From Marinifilum_A sediminis (lineage in GTDB: Bacteria > Bacteroidota > Bacteroidia > Bacteroidales > Marinifilaceae): a DNA stretch of 64,000 nucleotides. Positions 16,003-23,760 of this stretch are shown in pieces. The stretch covers positions 124,001-188,000 of the forward strand of contig CANMCX010000001.1 in assembly GCA_947496465.1 (NCBI GenBank). Reading direction: 5' to 3'. Under the pieces are notes generated by a model, which did not search any database, was not told the origin of the DNA, and was given only the letters and a program-made list of their open reading frames with translations. A program made the position numbers and the translations under genes. The first letter of the stretch is position 1. Each line of letters starts with the position of its first letter.

Positions 16003-17955
16003 ATGATTAAAATTACATTTCCAGATGGAACAGTAAAAGAGTTTGAAGCTGGAGTCTCAGGTATTGAGATCGCAAAAAGCATTTCTAGTCGATTGGCAAA
16101 AGAAGTTTTGTCTATTAGCGTGAACGAGCAGTTGTATGATCTAACACGCCAGATTACTGAAGATGCAAGTATTAAGCTTCATACTTGGAATGATGAAGAA
16201 GGAAAGCATGCTTTTTGGCATTCTTCGGCTCACTTAATGGCTGAGGCATTAGAAGCATTGTACCCTGGAGTTAAGTTTGGTATTGGTCCGGCAATTGAAA
16301 TGGGCTTTTACTACGATGTAGATTTAGGAAACGGAACGGCACTTACCGATAAAGACCTTCCTAAGATTGAACAAAAAATGCTTGAACTTGCTAGAAGCAA
16401 GAACGAATATACAAGAACAGATGTAACAAAAGAGGAAGCTCTTACTTTCTTCAAAGAGAGAAATGAAGAGTACAAGCTTGAGTTGATCAATGAATTGGAA
16501 GATGGTACTATCAGCTTTTACAAGCAAGGTGAATTTACCGATTTATGTAGAGGTCCTCACTTGCCAAATACAAGCTACATTAAGGCTATTAAACTAAATT
16601 CGATAGCTGGTGCTTACTGGAGAGGTGATGAAAAACGTCCACAGTTGACTCGTGTTTACGGTATTACTTTCCCAAAGAAGAAATTCTTAGATGAGTATGT
16701 ACTGATGATGGAAGAAGCGAAGAAGCGCGACCATCGTAAATTGGGTAAGGAAATGGAATTGTTCACTTTCTCGCAGAATGTTGGACAAGGAATGCCAATT
16801 TGGTTGCCTAAAGGTGCTCAATTGCGCGAAAGCCTTGAAAACTTTTTGAAGAGAGTACAGAAGAAATTCGGTTATGAGCAAATCATCACACCTCATATCG
16901 GTAACATTAACTTGTACAAAACTTCTGGTCACTACGATAAGTATGGTGAAGATTCGTTTCAGGCAATTCAAACTCCACAAGAAGGGGAAGAGTATTTGTT
17001 GAAGCCAATGAACTGTCCTCACCATTGCGAAGCATACAAATTTAAGCCTCGTTCATATAAAGATCTTCCGGTTCGTTTTGCAGAATTTGGAACCGTTTAT
17101 CGTTACGAACAAAGTGGAGAACTTCATGGATTGACACGTGTTCGTAGTTTTACTCAAGATGATGCTCACTTGTTCTGTACTCCAGATCAGTTAAAAGATG
17201 AGTTCAAGAAAGTAATAGATATTATCTTCATTATTTTCAAGGCTCTTAATTTTACAGAATATACCGCACAGGTTTCTTTACGAGATAAAGTAAATCGTGA
17301 GAAGTACATCGGAAAAGAAGAAAATTGGGATAAGGCAGAGGCGGCTATTCTTGAAGCAGCTGAAGAAAAAGGATTGAATACTGTTATTGAATACGGAGAA
17401 GCAGCATTCTACGGTCCTAAGCTTGACTTTATGATTAAGGATGCAATCGGACGTAAGTGGCAGTTAGGTACTATTCAGGTAGATTACAATTTACCTGAAC
17501 GTTTCGAATTGGAATATGTGGGTAGCGATAACCAAAAACACAGACCAATTATGATTCACCGCGCACCATTTGGTTCGATGGAACGATTTGTTGCCGTTTT
17601 ACTGGAACATACAGGTGGTAAATTCCCATTGTGGTTAACACCTGAACAAGCTGTGATCATGCCGATTAGCGAAAAATACAACGATTATGCAAAAAAAGTT
17701 TTAAATTCGTTAAATAATTCCGATATTCGCGCCGTATTAGATGATCGCAACGAGAAAATCGGACGTAAAATCCGTGACAACGAGTTGAAAAAGACCCCAT
17801 ACCTTATTATTGTTGGCGAAAAAGAAGCAACAGAAGATACTGTTTCGGTTCGTAAACAAGGAGAAGGAGATATGGGATCAATGACTATTACAGAATTTAC
17901 AGAATTTATTAACAAAGAAGTAGAAGCTCAATTGTCTTCTATCGAGAATTACTAA
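16003..17955 (+). CDS. thrS: Threonyl-tRNA synthetase
   Basis: A 650-residue cytoplasmic class II synthetase of normal length. It has an N-terminal TGS domain (residues 1-61), the editing/SAD domain with HSSAHLMAEAL around residue 73, the catalytic core with MNCPHHCEAYK and the motif-2 region RVRSFTQDDAHLF, a GSMERF motif 3, and the C-terminal anticodon-binding domain. It charges tRNA-Thr. It leads the conserved thrS-infC-rpmI-rplT operon. Confidence 0.97.
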   Translation: MIKITFPDGTVKEFEAGVSGIEIAKSISSRLAKEVLSISVNEQLYDLTRQITEDASIKLHTWNDEEGKHAFWHSSAHLMAEALEALYPGVKFGIGPAIEMGFYYDVDLGNGTALTDKDLPKIEQKMLELARSKNEYTRTDVTKEEALTFFKERNEEYKLELINELEDGTISFYKQGEFTDLCRGPHLPNTSYIKAIKLNSIAGAYWRGDEKRPQLTRVYGITFPKKKFLDEYVLMMEEAKKRDHRKLGKEMELFTFSQNVGQGMPIWLPKGAQLRESLENFLKRVQKKFGYEQIITPHIGNINLYKTSGHYDKYGEDSFQAIQTPQEGEEYLLKPMNCPHHCEAYKFKPRSYKDLPVRFAEFGTVYRYEQSGELHGLTRVRSFTQDDAHLFCTPDQLKDEFKKVIDIIFIIFKALNFTEYTAQVSLRDKVNREKYIGKEENWDKAEAAILEAAEEKGLNTVIEYGEAAFYGPKLDFMIKDAIGRKWQLGTIQVDYNLPERFELEYVGSDNQKHRPIMIHRAPFGSMERFVAVLLEHTGGKFPLWLTPEQAVIMPISEKYNDYAKKVLNSLNNSDIRAVLDDRNEKIGRKIRDNELKKTPYLIIVGEKEATEDTVSVRKQGEGDMGSMTITEFTEFINKEVEAQLSSIENY

Positions 17956-17960
17956 CTAAA

Positions 17961-17967
17961 GAGGAGG
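17961..17967 (+). promoter_or_regulatory. Strong Shine-Dalgarno deciding the infC start
   Basis: GAGGAGG, containing the full AGGAGG core, ends eight bases before the ATA at 17976. Such a site is unusual in this phylum and in this window, and it fixes the start where no ATG exists. Confidence 0.7.
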
Positions 17968-17975
17968 ACCAAGCC

Positions 17976-18527
17976 ATAGCTGGATTTCATCAAAGAAACA
18001 GAGGACCAAGAAAGCCTCAGGAGGCTCTACACAAAATTAACAAGTTAATTAGAGCCCGCAGTGTTCGCGTTGTCGGAGAAAACGTAGAACCAGGAGTTTA
18101 TTCAATTTCTGAAGCATTGAAATTTGCTGAAGATCAAGAATTGGATTTAGTTGAAATTTCACCAAAAGCCGATCCACCCGTTTGTAAAATCATCGATTAC
18201 AAAAAGTTTCTTTATCAGCAGAAAAAGAAACAAAAGGAAATGAAGGCTAAAGCGGTTAAAGTTATTGTGAAAGAAATTCGTTTCGGACCAAATACCGACG
18301 AACATGATTACAACTTTAAATTGAAGCATGCCGAAAAATTCCTTAACGAAGGAGCAAAGGTGAAAGCTTACGTTTTCTTTAAGGGTCGTTCTATTCTTTT
18401 TAAGGATAAGGGTGAGATTTTATTACTGAAATTTGCTCAGGATCTGGAAGAATTAGGTAAAGTAGAACAAATGCCTCGTTTGGAAGGAAAACGTATGACA
18501 ATGTTCATAACACCAAAGAAAAAGTAA
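17976..18527 (+). CDS. infC: Translation initiation factor IF-3, probable AUA start
   Basis: The frame encodes IF-3: the N-terminal domain has INKLIRARSVRVVGENVEPG, the linker is Lys-rich, and the C-terminal domain has VKEIRFGPNTDEHDY and the KAYVFFKGR segment. No ATG, GTG or TTG lies at the right place for a full-length protein; the first TTG (18117) would delete the conserved N-terminal domain. The ATA at 17976, eight bases after a perfect AGGAGG, gives a 183-residue protein, matching the family length. Known infC genes use AUU, AUC or similar starts, so that IF-3, which rejects non-canonical starts, represses its own synthesis. It begins 20 bp after thrS. Confidence 0.93.
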   Translation: MAGFHQRNRGPRKPQEALHKINKLIRARSVRVVGENVEPGVYSISEALKFAEDQELDLVEISPKADPPVCKIIDYKKFLYQQKKKQKEMKAKAVKVIVKEIRFGPNTDEHDYNFKLKHAEKFLNEGAKVKAYVFFKGRSILFKDKGEILLLKFAQDLEELGKVEQMPRLEGKRMTMFITPKKK

Positions 18528-18560
18528 TATAGTTTATATAATCAATAATTAGTTTGTACA

Positions 18561-18758
18561 ATGCCTAAGATGAAAACAAATTGCAGTGCAAAGAAAAGAT
18601 TTACTTTGACTGCATCTGGAAAAATCAAAAGAAAGCACGCTTTTAAGAGTCACATCTTGACAAAGAAAAGCACTAAAAGGAAGAGAAATCTTACCTATTT
18701 TGGAACTGTTAACAAAGCAGACCAGAAAAACGTTAAGTTAATGCTTAACATGTTGTAA
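18561..18758 (+). CDS. rpmI: Large ribosomal subunit protein bL35
   Basis: A basic 65-residue protein beginning MPKMKTNCSAKKRF with the conserved HILTKKSTKRKRNL region. It follows infC by 33 bp in the classic infC-rpmI-rplT order. Confidence 0.97.
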   Translation: MPKMKTNCSAKKRFTLTASGKIKRKHAFKSHILTKKSTKRKRNLTYFGTVNKADQKNVKLMLNML

Positions 18759-18850
18759 GAATCATTAATTGATTTTTTAAGTTTATTAACCGAGTGATTT
18801 AGCACCAAAGAGTCCTTAAGTGGAACGCTAACATTCAAAAATTAGGAATT

Positions 18851-19204
18851 ATGCCAAGATCAGTAAATTCTGTAGCTTCAAGAGCTAGAAGAAAGAAAAT
18901 TTTAAAAGAAACCAGAGGAAACTTTGGTGCAAGAGCAAACGTTTGGACCGTAGCTAAAAATACTTACGAGAAAGGTTTGCAATATGCATACCGTGATAGA
19001 AAGAAGAAGAAAACTAACTTCCGTGCATTGTGGATTCAGCGTATTAATGCTGCTGCAAGACTAGAAGGTTTATCTTACTCTCAACTAATCGGTTTGATGC
19101 ACAAAGCTAACATCGAGATTAACCGTAAGGTTCTTGCTGATTTAGCGATGAATCATCCAGAAGCATTTAAAGCTGTTGTAGGAAAAGCACAAACAGCTAA
19201 ATAG
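18851..19204 (+). CDS. rplT: Large ribosomal subunit protein bL20
   Basis: A basic 117-residue protein with MPRSVNSVASRARRKKILK, the long RNA-binding helix RDRKKKKTNFRALWIQRIN and LMHKANIEINRKVLADLA. It is the end of the thrS operon. bL20 represses this operon in some bacteria by binding the mRNA; whether that happens here cannot be seen. Confidence 0.97.
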   Translation: MPRSVNSVASRARRKKILKETRGNFGARANVWTVAKNTYEKGLQYAYRDRKKKKTNFRALWIQRINAAARLEGLSYSQLIGLMHKANIEINRKVLADLAMNHPEAFKAVVGKAQTAK

Positions 19205-19225
19205 TACTATAAATTAATTACTTTG

Positions 19226-19259
19226 AAAAGGGATTGTGAATCACAATCCCTTTTTTTTA
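19226..19259 (+). terminator. Terminator of the thrS-infC-rpmI-rplT operon
   Basis: Perfect stem AAGGGATTGTG/CACAATCCCTT with a 3-base loop, followed by T8. Confidence 0.93.
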
Positions 19260-19349
19260 TGCGCTAATTTTATCCTCTAAATTTATCCGATTACTGCTTA
19301 TTTAACCAATAATATCGAAAAAGACAGCAATTAAAAATATTACTATGCC

Positions 19350-19377
19350 TTGTTGTAAAACGGATTTACTATTTTTG
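19350..19377 (+). promoter_or_regulatory. Promoter of dapB-lepB
   Basis: TTG (19350-19352), 17 bp spacer, TATTTTTG (19370-19377), a good match to the Bacteroidota consensus. The start codon follows 57 bp later. Confidence 0.65.
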
Positions 19378-19433
19378 GAATCATTAATATAAGGGAAACT
19401 ATTAACCATACAATTCCCATAAATAAACCACAA

Positions 19434-20147
19434 ATGAAAATTGCAATCATCGGCTACGGAAAAATGGGCAAGGAAATTGAACAAATTGCCATTAGTCGCG
19501 GTCACGAAATTGGATTAATTATTGATCAGAACAACTCTAATGAACTTTGCTCTGAACAACTTACTGATATTGATGTAGCCATTGAGTTTACAAATCCGGA
19601 TTCAGCCTACAATAATTATTTAGAATGCTTTAAGGCTAATGTTCCTGTTGTATCAGGCACAACCGGATGGTTGGATAAAATGGAAAATGTAAAAGATTAT
19701 TGTCAAAAAGGAAATGGCTTTTTCTATGCTTCAAATTTTAGTTTAGGAGTAAATTTATTTTTCGAATTAAATAAAAAACTTGCCAAACTTATGGCACCTT
19801 TTAGTGAATACAATGTGGATATGGAAGAAATTCATCACATTCACAAATTGGATTCACCAAGTGGAACTGCCCTTACATTAGCGGATGGAATTCTTGAGAA
19901 TCACCCTAAAAAAGACAAGTGGATTGAAGCAAGCAGTATGAAGGAGGACGAACTTAGCATACTAGCGAAAAGGCATGGTGCGGTTCCAGGAACTCACTCC
20001 ATTACATGGCATTCTGAGGTCGATGAAATATCAATTCAGCATCAAGCCTATAGTAGAAAAGGATTTGCGCTGGGAGCTGTATTGGCGGCTGAATTCATGC
20101 CCGAAAAATCTGGGTTTTACGGTATGAATGACTTGTTGCAACTATAA
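19434..20147 (+). CDS. dapB: 4-hydroxy-tetrahydrodipicolinate reductase
   Basis: A 237-residue cytoplasmic enzyme of lysine and diaminopimelate synthesis. The N-terminal Rossmann loop GYGKMGKE binds the nicotinamide nucleotide; SGTTGW and the catalytic HHIHKLDSPSGTA segment are both present. The first of a two-gene operon with lepB (38-bp gap), an arrangement common in Bacteroidota. Confidence 0.96.
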   Translation: MKIAIIGYGKMGKEIEQIAISRGHEIGLIIDQNNSNELCSEQLTDIDVAIEFTNPDSAYNNYLECFKANVPVVSGTTGWLDKMENVKDYCQKGNGFFYASNFSLGVNLFFELNKKLAKLMAPFSEYNVDMEEIHHIHKLDSPSGTALTLADGILENHPKKDKWIEASSMKEDELSILAKRHGAVPGTHSITWHSEVDEISIQHQAYSRKGFALGAVLAAEFMPEKSGFYGMNDLLQL

Positions 20148-20185
20148 TAAACATGAAATTTAAGTAATCATTTAAAATAGATTGA

Positions 20186-21574
20186 ATGAGGGATATATTA
20201 AAAAACAAATGGTTTAAATTTTCAGTAGCTCTGATTATTGCTTTACTAATGATAATCTGGATTGGTAACTTTTGGCTAATTCTTGGTTTACCAATACTAT
20301 TCGACGTTTATATCAGTAAAAAAGTACATTGGGCTTTTTGGAAGAAAAAAGGAGTTAAAAAACAAAGTGTAGCCGTTGAATGGATTGATGCAATTATATT
20401 TGCTGTTGTTGCTGCTACCATCATCAGAATGTTTTTTATCGAAGCATACACAATTCCAACCTCGTCGATGGAAAAGTCATTACTTGTTGGTGATTACCTA
20501 TTTGTTAGCAAGGTTGCATACGGTCCAAAAATACCGAATACTCCTCTATCCTTCCCTTTTGCGCATCACACAATGCCAGGTACCACTAAAACTAAATCGT
20601 ATTTAGAGTGGATCAATTGGAAATACAAAAGACTTGCTGGTATTGGTGAAATAAAAAGAAACGATGTTGTTGTTTTTAACTTTCCGGCCGGTGATACTAT
20701 AGTGGTTGGCGCTGAAAATCCCGATTATCATTCTCAAATCAGAGCTTTTACCAATTCGCTAAAAGCATCGGATATGAAGAAAGGTAGAAAACTTCAGTCG
20801 GACAAAGCATACAAAGATTTTGCAAAAAAATATTACGCGAAAAATAAAGAGATAAGAACCAGACCTGTTGACAAACGTGAGAATTACATTAAGCGTTGTG
20901 TAGCTATGCCTGGAGATACAATTCTAAGTGTAGATGGGCAATTGTACATCAATGGTAAAATTCAGGAAAAAATAGAAGAAATGCAGTTTCGATATCAAAT
21001 TCGAACCAATGGAACTCTAATAAATCCAAGAAAATTGGATGAAATGAATGTTACCAAAAGCGAAATTGGTCAGAGTGGTTCCATATATGAAATGCCATTA
21101 TCCGAAGCTAAGGCGGCTAAGCTGGAAAAGCTAAGCAATGTTTCTTCAATGGTTAAAATGACATACAATGTTGGTGCTCCAGAGGATGTTTTCCCATTTA
21201 GCGCTAATAACAATTGGAACAGAGATAATTTTGGACCTCTTGTTATTCCTCAAAAAGGTGAAACCGTTGAACTTAGTCTGGAAACGCTACCTCTTTACGA
21301 AAGAGCGATTAATGCTTACGAAGGCAATACTTTAGCTGTTAAAGATTCTACAATTTACATTAATGGAGAGCCCTCAAAATCATACACTTTTGATATGAAT
21401 TATTACTGGATGATGGGTGATAATCGTCATATGTCTGCGGATTCTCGTTACTGGGGATATGTACCAGAAGATCACATTGTTGGAAAAGCATCTTTCGTTT
21501 GGCTTTCGCTAGATAAAAATAAGAGTGGATTCAATAAAGTAAGATGGAATAGAATATTTAAGTGGATTCACTAA
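20186..21574 (+). CDS. lepB: Signal peptidase I, long Bacteroidota form
   Basis: A 462-residue membrane-bound S26 peptidase that removes signal peptides. Two N-terminal membrane segments (about residues 12-45 and 66-84) precede the catalytic Ser94 in IPTSSMEKSL and the general base Lys236 in KRCVAMPGD; the last boxes GDNRHMSADSRYWG and VGKASFVW are intact. About 140 residues between the Ser and Lys boxes, and more after the Lys, are insertions that make it much longer than the Firmicutes enzyme, as is usual in this phylum. Confidence 0.95.
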   Translation: MRDILKNKWFKFSVALIIALLMIIWIGNFWLILGLPILFDVYISKKVHWAFWKKKGVKKQSVAVEWIDAIIFAVVAATIIRMFFIEAYTIPTSSMEKSLLVGDYLFVSKVAYGPKIPNTPLSFPFAHHTMPGTTKTKSYLEWINWKYKRLAGIGEIKRNDVVVFNFPAGDTIVVGAENPDYHSQIRAFTNSLKASDMKKGRKLQSDKAYKDFAKKYYAKNKEIRTRPVDKRENYIKRCVAMPGDTILSVDGQLYINGKIQEKIEEMQFRYQIRTNGTLINPRKLDEMNVTKSEIGQSGSIYEMPLSEAKAAKLEKLSNVSSMVKMTYNVGAPEDVFPFSANNNWNRDNFGPLVIPQKGETVELSLETLPLYERAINAYEGNTLAVKDSTIYINGEPSKSYTFDMNYYWMMGDNRHMSADSRYWGYVPEDHIVGKASFVWLSLDKNKSGFNKVRWNRIFKWIH

Positions 21575-21596
21575 ATTATTCAAAAATAAAATAATG

Positions 21597-21623
21597 AAAA
21601 GACACCATTTAGGTGTCTTTTTC
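21597..21623 (+). terminator. Terminator after lepB
   Basis: AAAAGACACC-attta-GGTGTCTTTTT; a simple 9-10 bp stem with T run, 23 bp past the lepB stop. Confidence 0.85.
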
Positions 21624-21669
21624 TTTTAAGATGATTTTTGTAGTTTCGCACTCTCTAGATATCACCAAA

Positions 21670-22317
21670 ATGGAAAATACTCAAGCTATACTGGCAACAT
21701 CATATTTTGCCCCAATTCAATATTATTGCAAGTTAATTCAGTACGATAAAGTGCTAATTGAACAGTGGGAAAACTATTCAAAGCAATCGTACCGAAACAG
21801 ATGCAATATTTATGGAGCTAATGGAGTACTTCCCTTATCAATACCAGTGGTTAAAGCAACGAGCAAGAAAATTTTAACTAGGGATGTTAAAATATCATAT
21901 GACACAAACTGGCAAAAACTTCATTTAAAGGGCATTGAATCGGCATACAAGTCATCTCCATTTTACGAGTATTACATTGATGATTTGGAACGCTTTTTCA
22001 ATCAGAAATGGGATAATCTGCTAGAGTTTAATATGGAAATACAACAAGAAATTTGCTCCATGCTTGAGATTGAACCAAATGTTGAATTGACAAGTGATTA
22101 TGTCGAAATTGGTAATGAAAACATTGATGATTATCGTGATGGTATTCATCCAAAAGCATCTAAAAACAAAATGGATTTGCTCTTCAAGCCAAGTCCATAC
22201 ACTCAGGTTTTTGGAGAAAAACATGGCTTTCAAGCCAATCTAAGCATATTGGATGTTGTTTTTAATCTTGGTCCGGAAGGCTTAACTTATTTAGAATCTT
22301 GCCTGGTTAATTCCTAA
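21670..22317 (+). CDS. WbqC family protein
   Basis: A 215-residue cytoplasmic protein. The ATG at 21670 gives ILATSYFAPIQYYCKLIQ, close to the usual WbqC start, followed by NRCNIYGANGVLPLSIPV, YKSSPFYEYYIDDLE and a C-terminal LSILDVVFNLGPE. WbqC-type proteins are linked to polysaccharide or glycan biosynthesis, with the reaction not settled. Dap/lep/WbqC neighbours recur in Bacteroidota. Its last 27 bp overlap the convergent Nudix gene. Confidence 0.88.
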   Translation: MENTQAILATSYFAPIQYYCKLIQYDKVLIEQWENYSKQSYRNRCNIYGANGVLPLSIPVVKATSKKILTRDVKISYDTNWQKLHLKGIESAYKSSPFYEYYIDDLERFFNQKWDNLLEFNMEIQQEICSMLEIEPNVELTSDYVEIGNENIDDYRDGIHPKASKNKMDLLFKPSPYTQVFGEKHGFQANLSILDVVFNLGPEGLTYLESCLVNS

Positions 22318-22740
22318 ATGCAACAAAAGTTCCTTCATGATTTGCTCATGATCAAAAGCCAAAGCTGGCAATTCATTTAAATTGATCCATTGGGCTTTTA
22401 ACGCGTCATCTTCACCTTTAACAATGGGTAAGGATTCTTCTTCCATTTCCCCTAAATACACAACAGAAACCGTTCTCCCCCTTGGATCTCTATCAATAGC
22501 TCCATAGGTTTTAAACTGCTCCAATTGCACCCCTTCAAAAGCCGTCTCTTCTTTTAATTCCCGATAGGCTGCTGTATCAATATCCTCATCCATATCTACA
22601 AAACCACCTGGGAAAGCCCACATTTCTTTAAATGGATCGTTGGCACGTTGAATCAGCAAAACAAATGTTTGATTTTTACTTTTGCAAAAAATGGCACAAT
22701 CAACCGTTAAAGCTGGTCGTGGATAATGATAGGTATACAT
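22291..22740 (-). CDS. Nudix hydrolase
   Basis: A 149-residue protein with a complete Nudix box: GGFVDMDEDIDTAAYREL then KEETAF, preceded by WAFPGG. It hydrolyses a nucleoside-diphosphate-linked substrate with Mg2+; the CGAIDRDPRG-like segment (YGAIDRDPRGRTVSVVYLG) resembles ADP-ribose or NADH-type members found in this phylum, but the substrate is not certain. It overlaps WbqC tail-to-tail by 27 bp and is 38 bp downstream of the NlpC/P60 gene in the same direction. Confidence 0.9.
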   Translation of the reverse strand: MYTYHYPRPALTVDCAIFCKSKNQTFVLLIQRANDPFKEMWAFPGGFVDMDEDIDTAAYRELKEETAFEGVQLEQFKTYGAIDRDPRGRTVSVVYLGEMEEESLPIVKGEDDALKAQWINLNELPALAFDHEQIMKELLLHLGINQARF

Positions 22741-22778
22741 GAAAATTTAAGATTTAATGCAGTAACTTATTTCACTTA

Positions 22779-23570
22779 CTATTTTATGATTCTTTTAATT
22801 ACGCGCAACTTATGAGAGTATTGCTTGGTATCCACATTAAAAATACCCTGATGATCTACATTATCAATTCTTACTTTCCCCGAAGCGTGGATGATCTTGT
22901 GTCGGTCCCAAATAATTCCTACATGAGTAATCTTCCCTTCTTCATTATCAAAAAAAGCCAAATCACCCGGAAGTGCCTCTTCTACAAATGTTAATGGTTC
23001 ACCCACCAATACCTGCTGACTTGCATCACGAGGAAGGCTAATTCCATTCAATTTGTAAACAATTTGAGTTAATCCTGAACAATCGATACCGTAAGGAGTT
23101 CTTCCTCCCCACAAATAAGGCGAATTGAAGTATTTTAAGGCTGCTTCTATAATATAATCCCGTATTTGATCATCAAAACCATTATCGCTCACCATTCCTT
23201 GATAAAAATATTTTTTATCACCTATCAAAAATGATTTATTTTCCTGATCACAGAATGGAAATGAGCTTCCGGGTACGATTAATTTATTCGAATAATCCTT
23301 TTCCTGAAAAACTAAATTAAATGTGTCATTGGCAACAGCAGCTCTATTTTCTTCTAGTTGTGTAAAAAAAGCCTTATCAATTTTGGTAATCATCTTAGAA
23401 TCTACCCAACCTTCATATTTATCGAAAGCCAATAGTACCTTACTCCAATTTTCACGCTCCTCTATCAGTTCGAAGTGTTCTCCGAATAATACCTGAGTAA
23501 CCATTTCGCTTTTTTCAGTAGGTTCACTTCTGACTGGAATAATACTAAGTTCGGAAATACCGTAATTCAT
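22779..23570 (-). CDS. SH3-NlpC/P60 peptidoglycan hydrolase (C40)
   Basis: A 263-residue protein with SH3b-like domains in residues about 1-130 (RSEPTEKSEMVTQVLFGEHF) and an NlpC/P60 catalytic domain in 135-263. The catalytic Cys is C164 in YGIDCSGLTQ, the His is H216 in ITHVGII, and H228 is the third residue. No signal peptide is evident, as in gamma-D-glutamyl-L-diamino acid endopeptidases that act on imported muropeptides, so a recycling role in the cytoplasm is likely. A TATATTTG element lies about 30 bp upstream. Confidence 0.92.
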   Translation of the reverse strand: MNYGISELSIIPVRSEPTEKSEMVTQVLFGEHFELIEERENWSKVLLAFDKYEGWVDSKMITKIDKAFFTQLEENRAAVANDTFNLVFQEKDYSNKLIVPGSSFPFCDQENKSFLIGDKKYFYQGMVSDNGFDDQIRDYIIEAALKYFNSPYLWGGRTPYGIDCSGLTQIVYKLNGISLPRDASQQVLVGEPLTFVEEALPGDLAFFDNEEGKITHVGIIWDRHKIIHASGKVRIDNVDHQGIFNVDTKQYSHKLRVIKRIIK

Positions 23571-23598
23571 TTAAAAGTTGCTTAATGTTCGTATCAAT

Positions 23599-23606
23599 CA
23601 AATATA
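23599..23606 (-). promoter_or_regulatory. -7 promoter element for the NlpC/P60 and Nudix genes
   Basis: TATATTTG on the minus strand fits TAnnTTTG, 28 bp before the start codon. No convincing -33 box. Confidence 0.45.
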
Positions 23607-23760
23607 AAAAATATAATTATGTTTTTATATTCTGATTCATAAAATTGCTTTGATAATACGTAGATAAAAGAAAGCAATAAATATTTTTTACCAAAAGATA
23701 TTCGATTAATTTTATACAAAGATTTTCAACAGTGCAATAACATTTAAATCGAACTACAGA

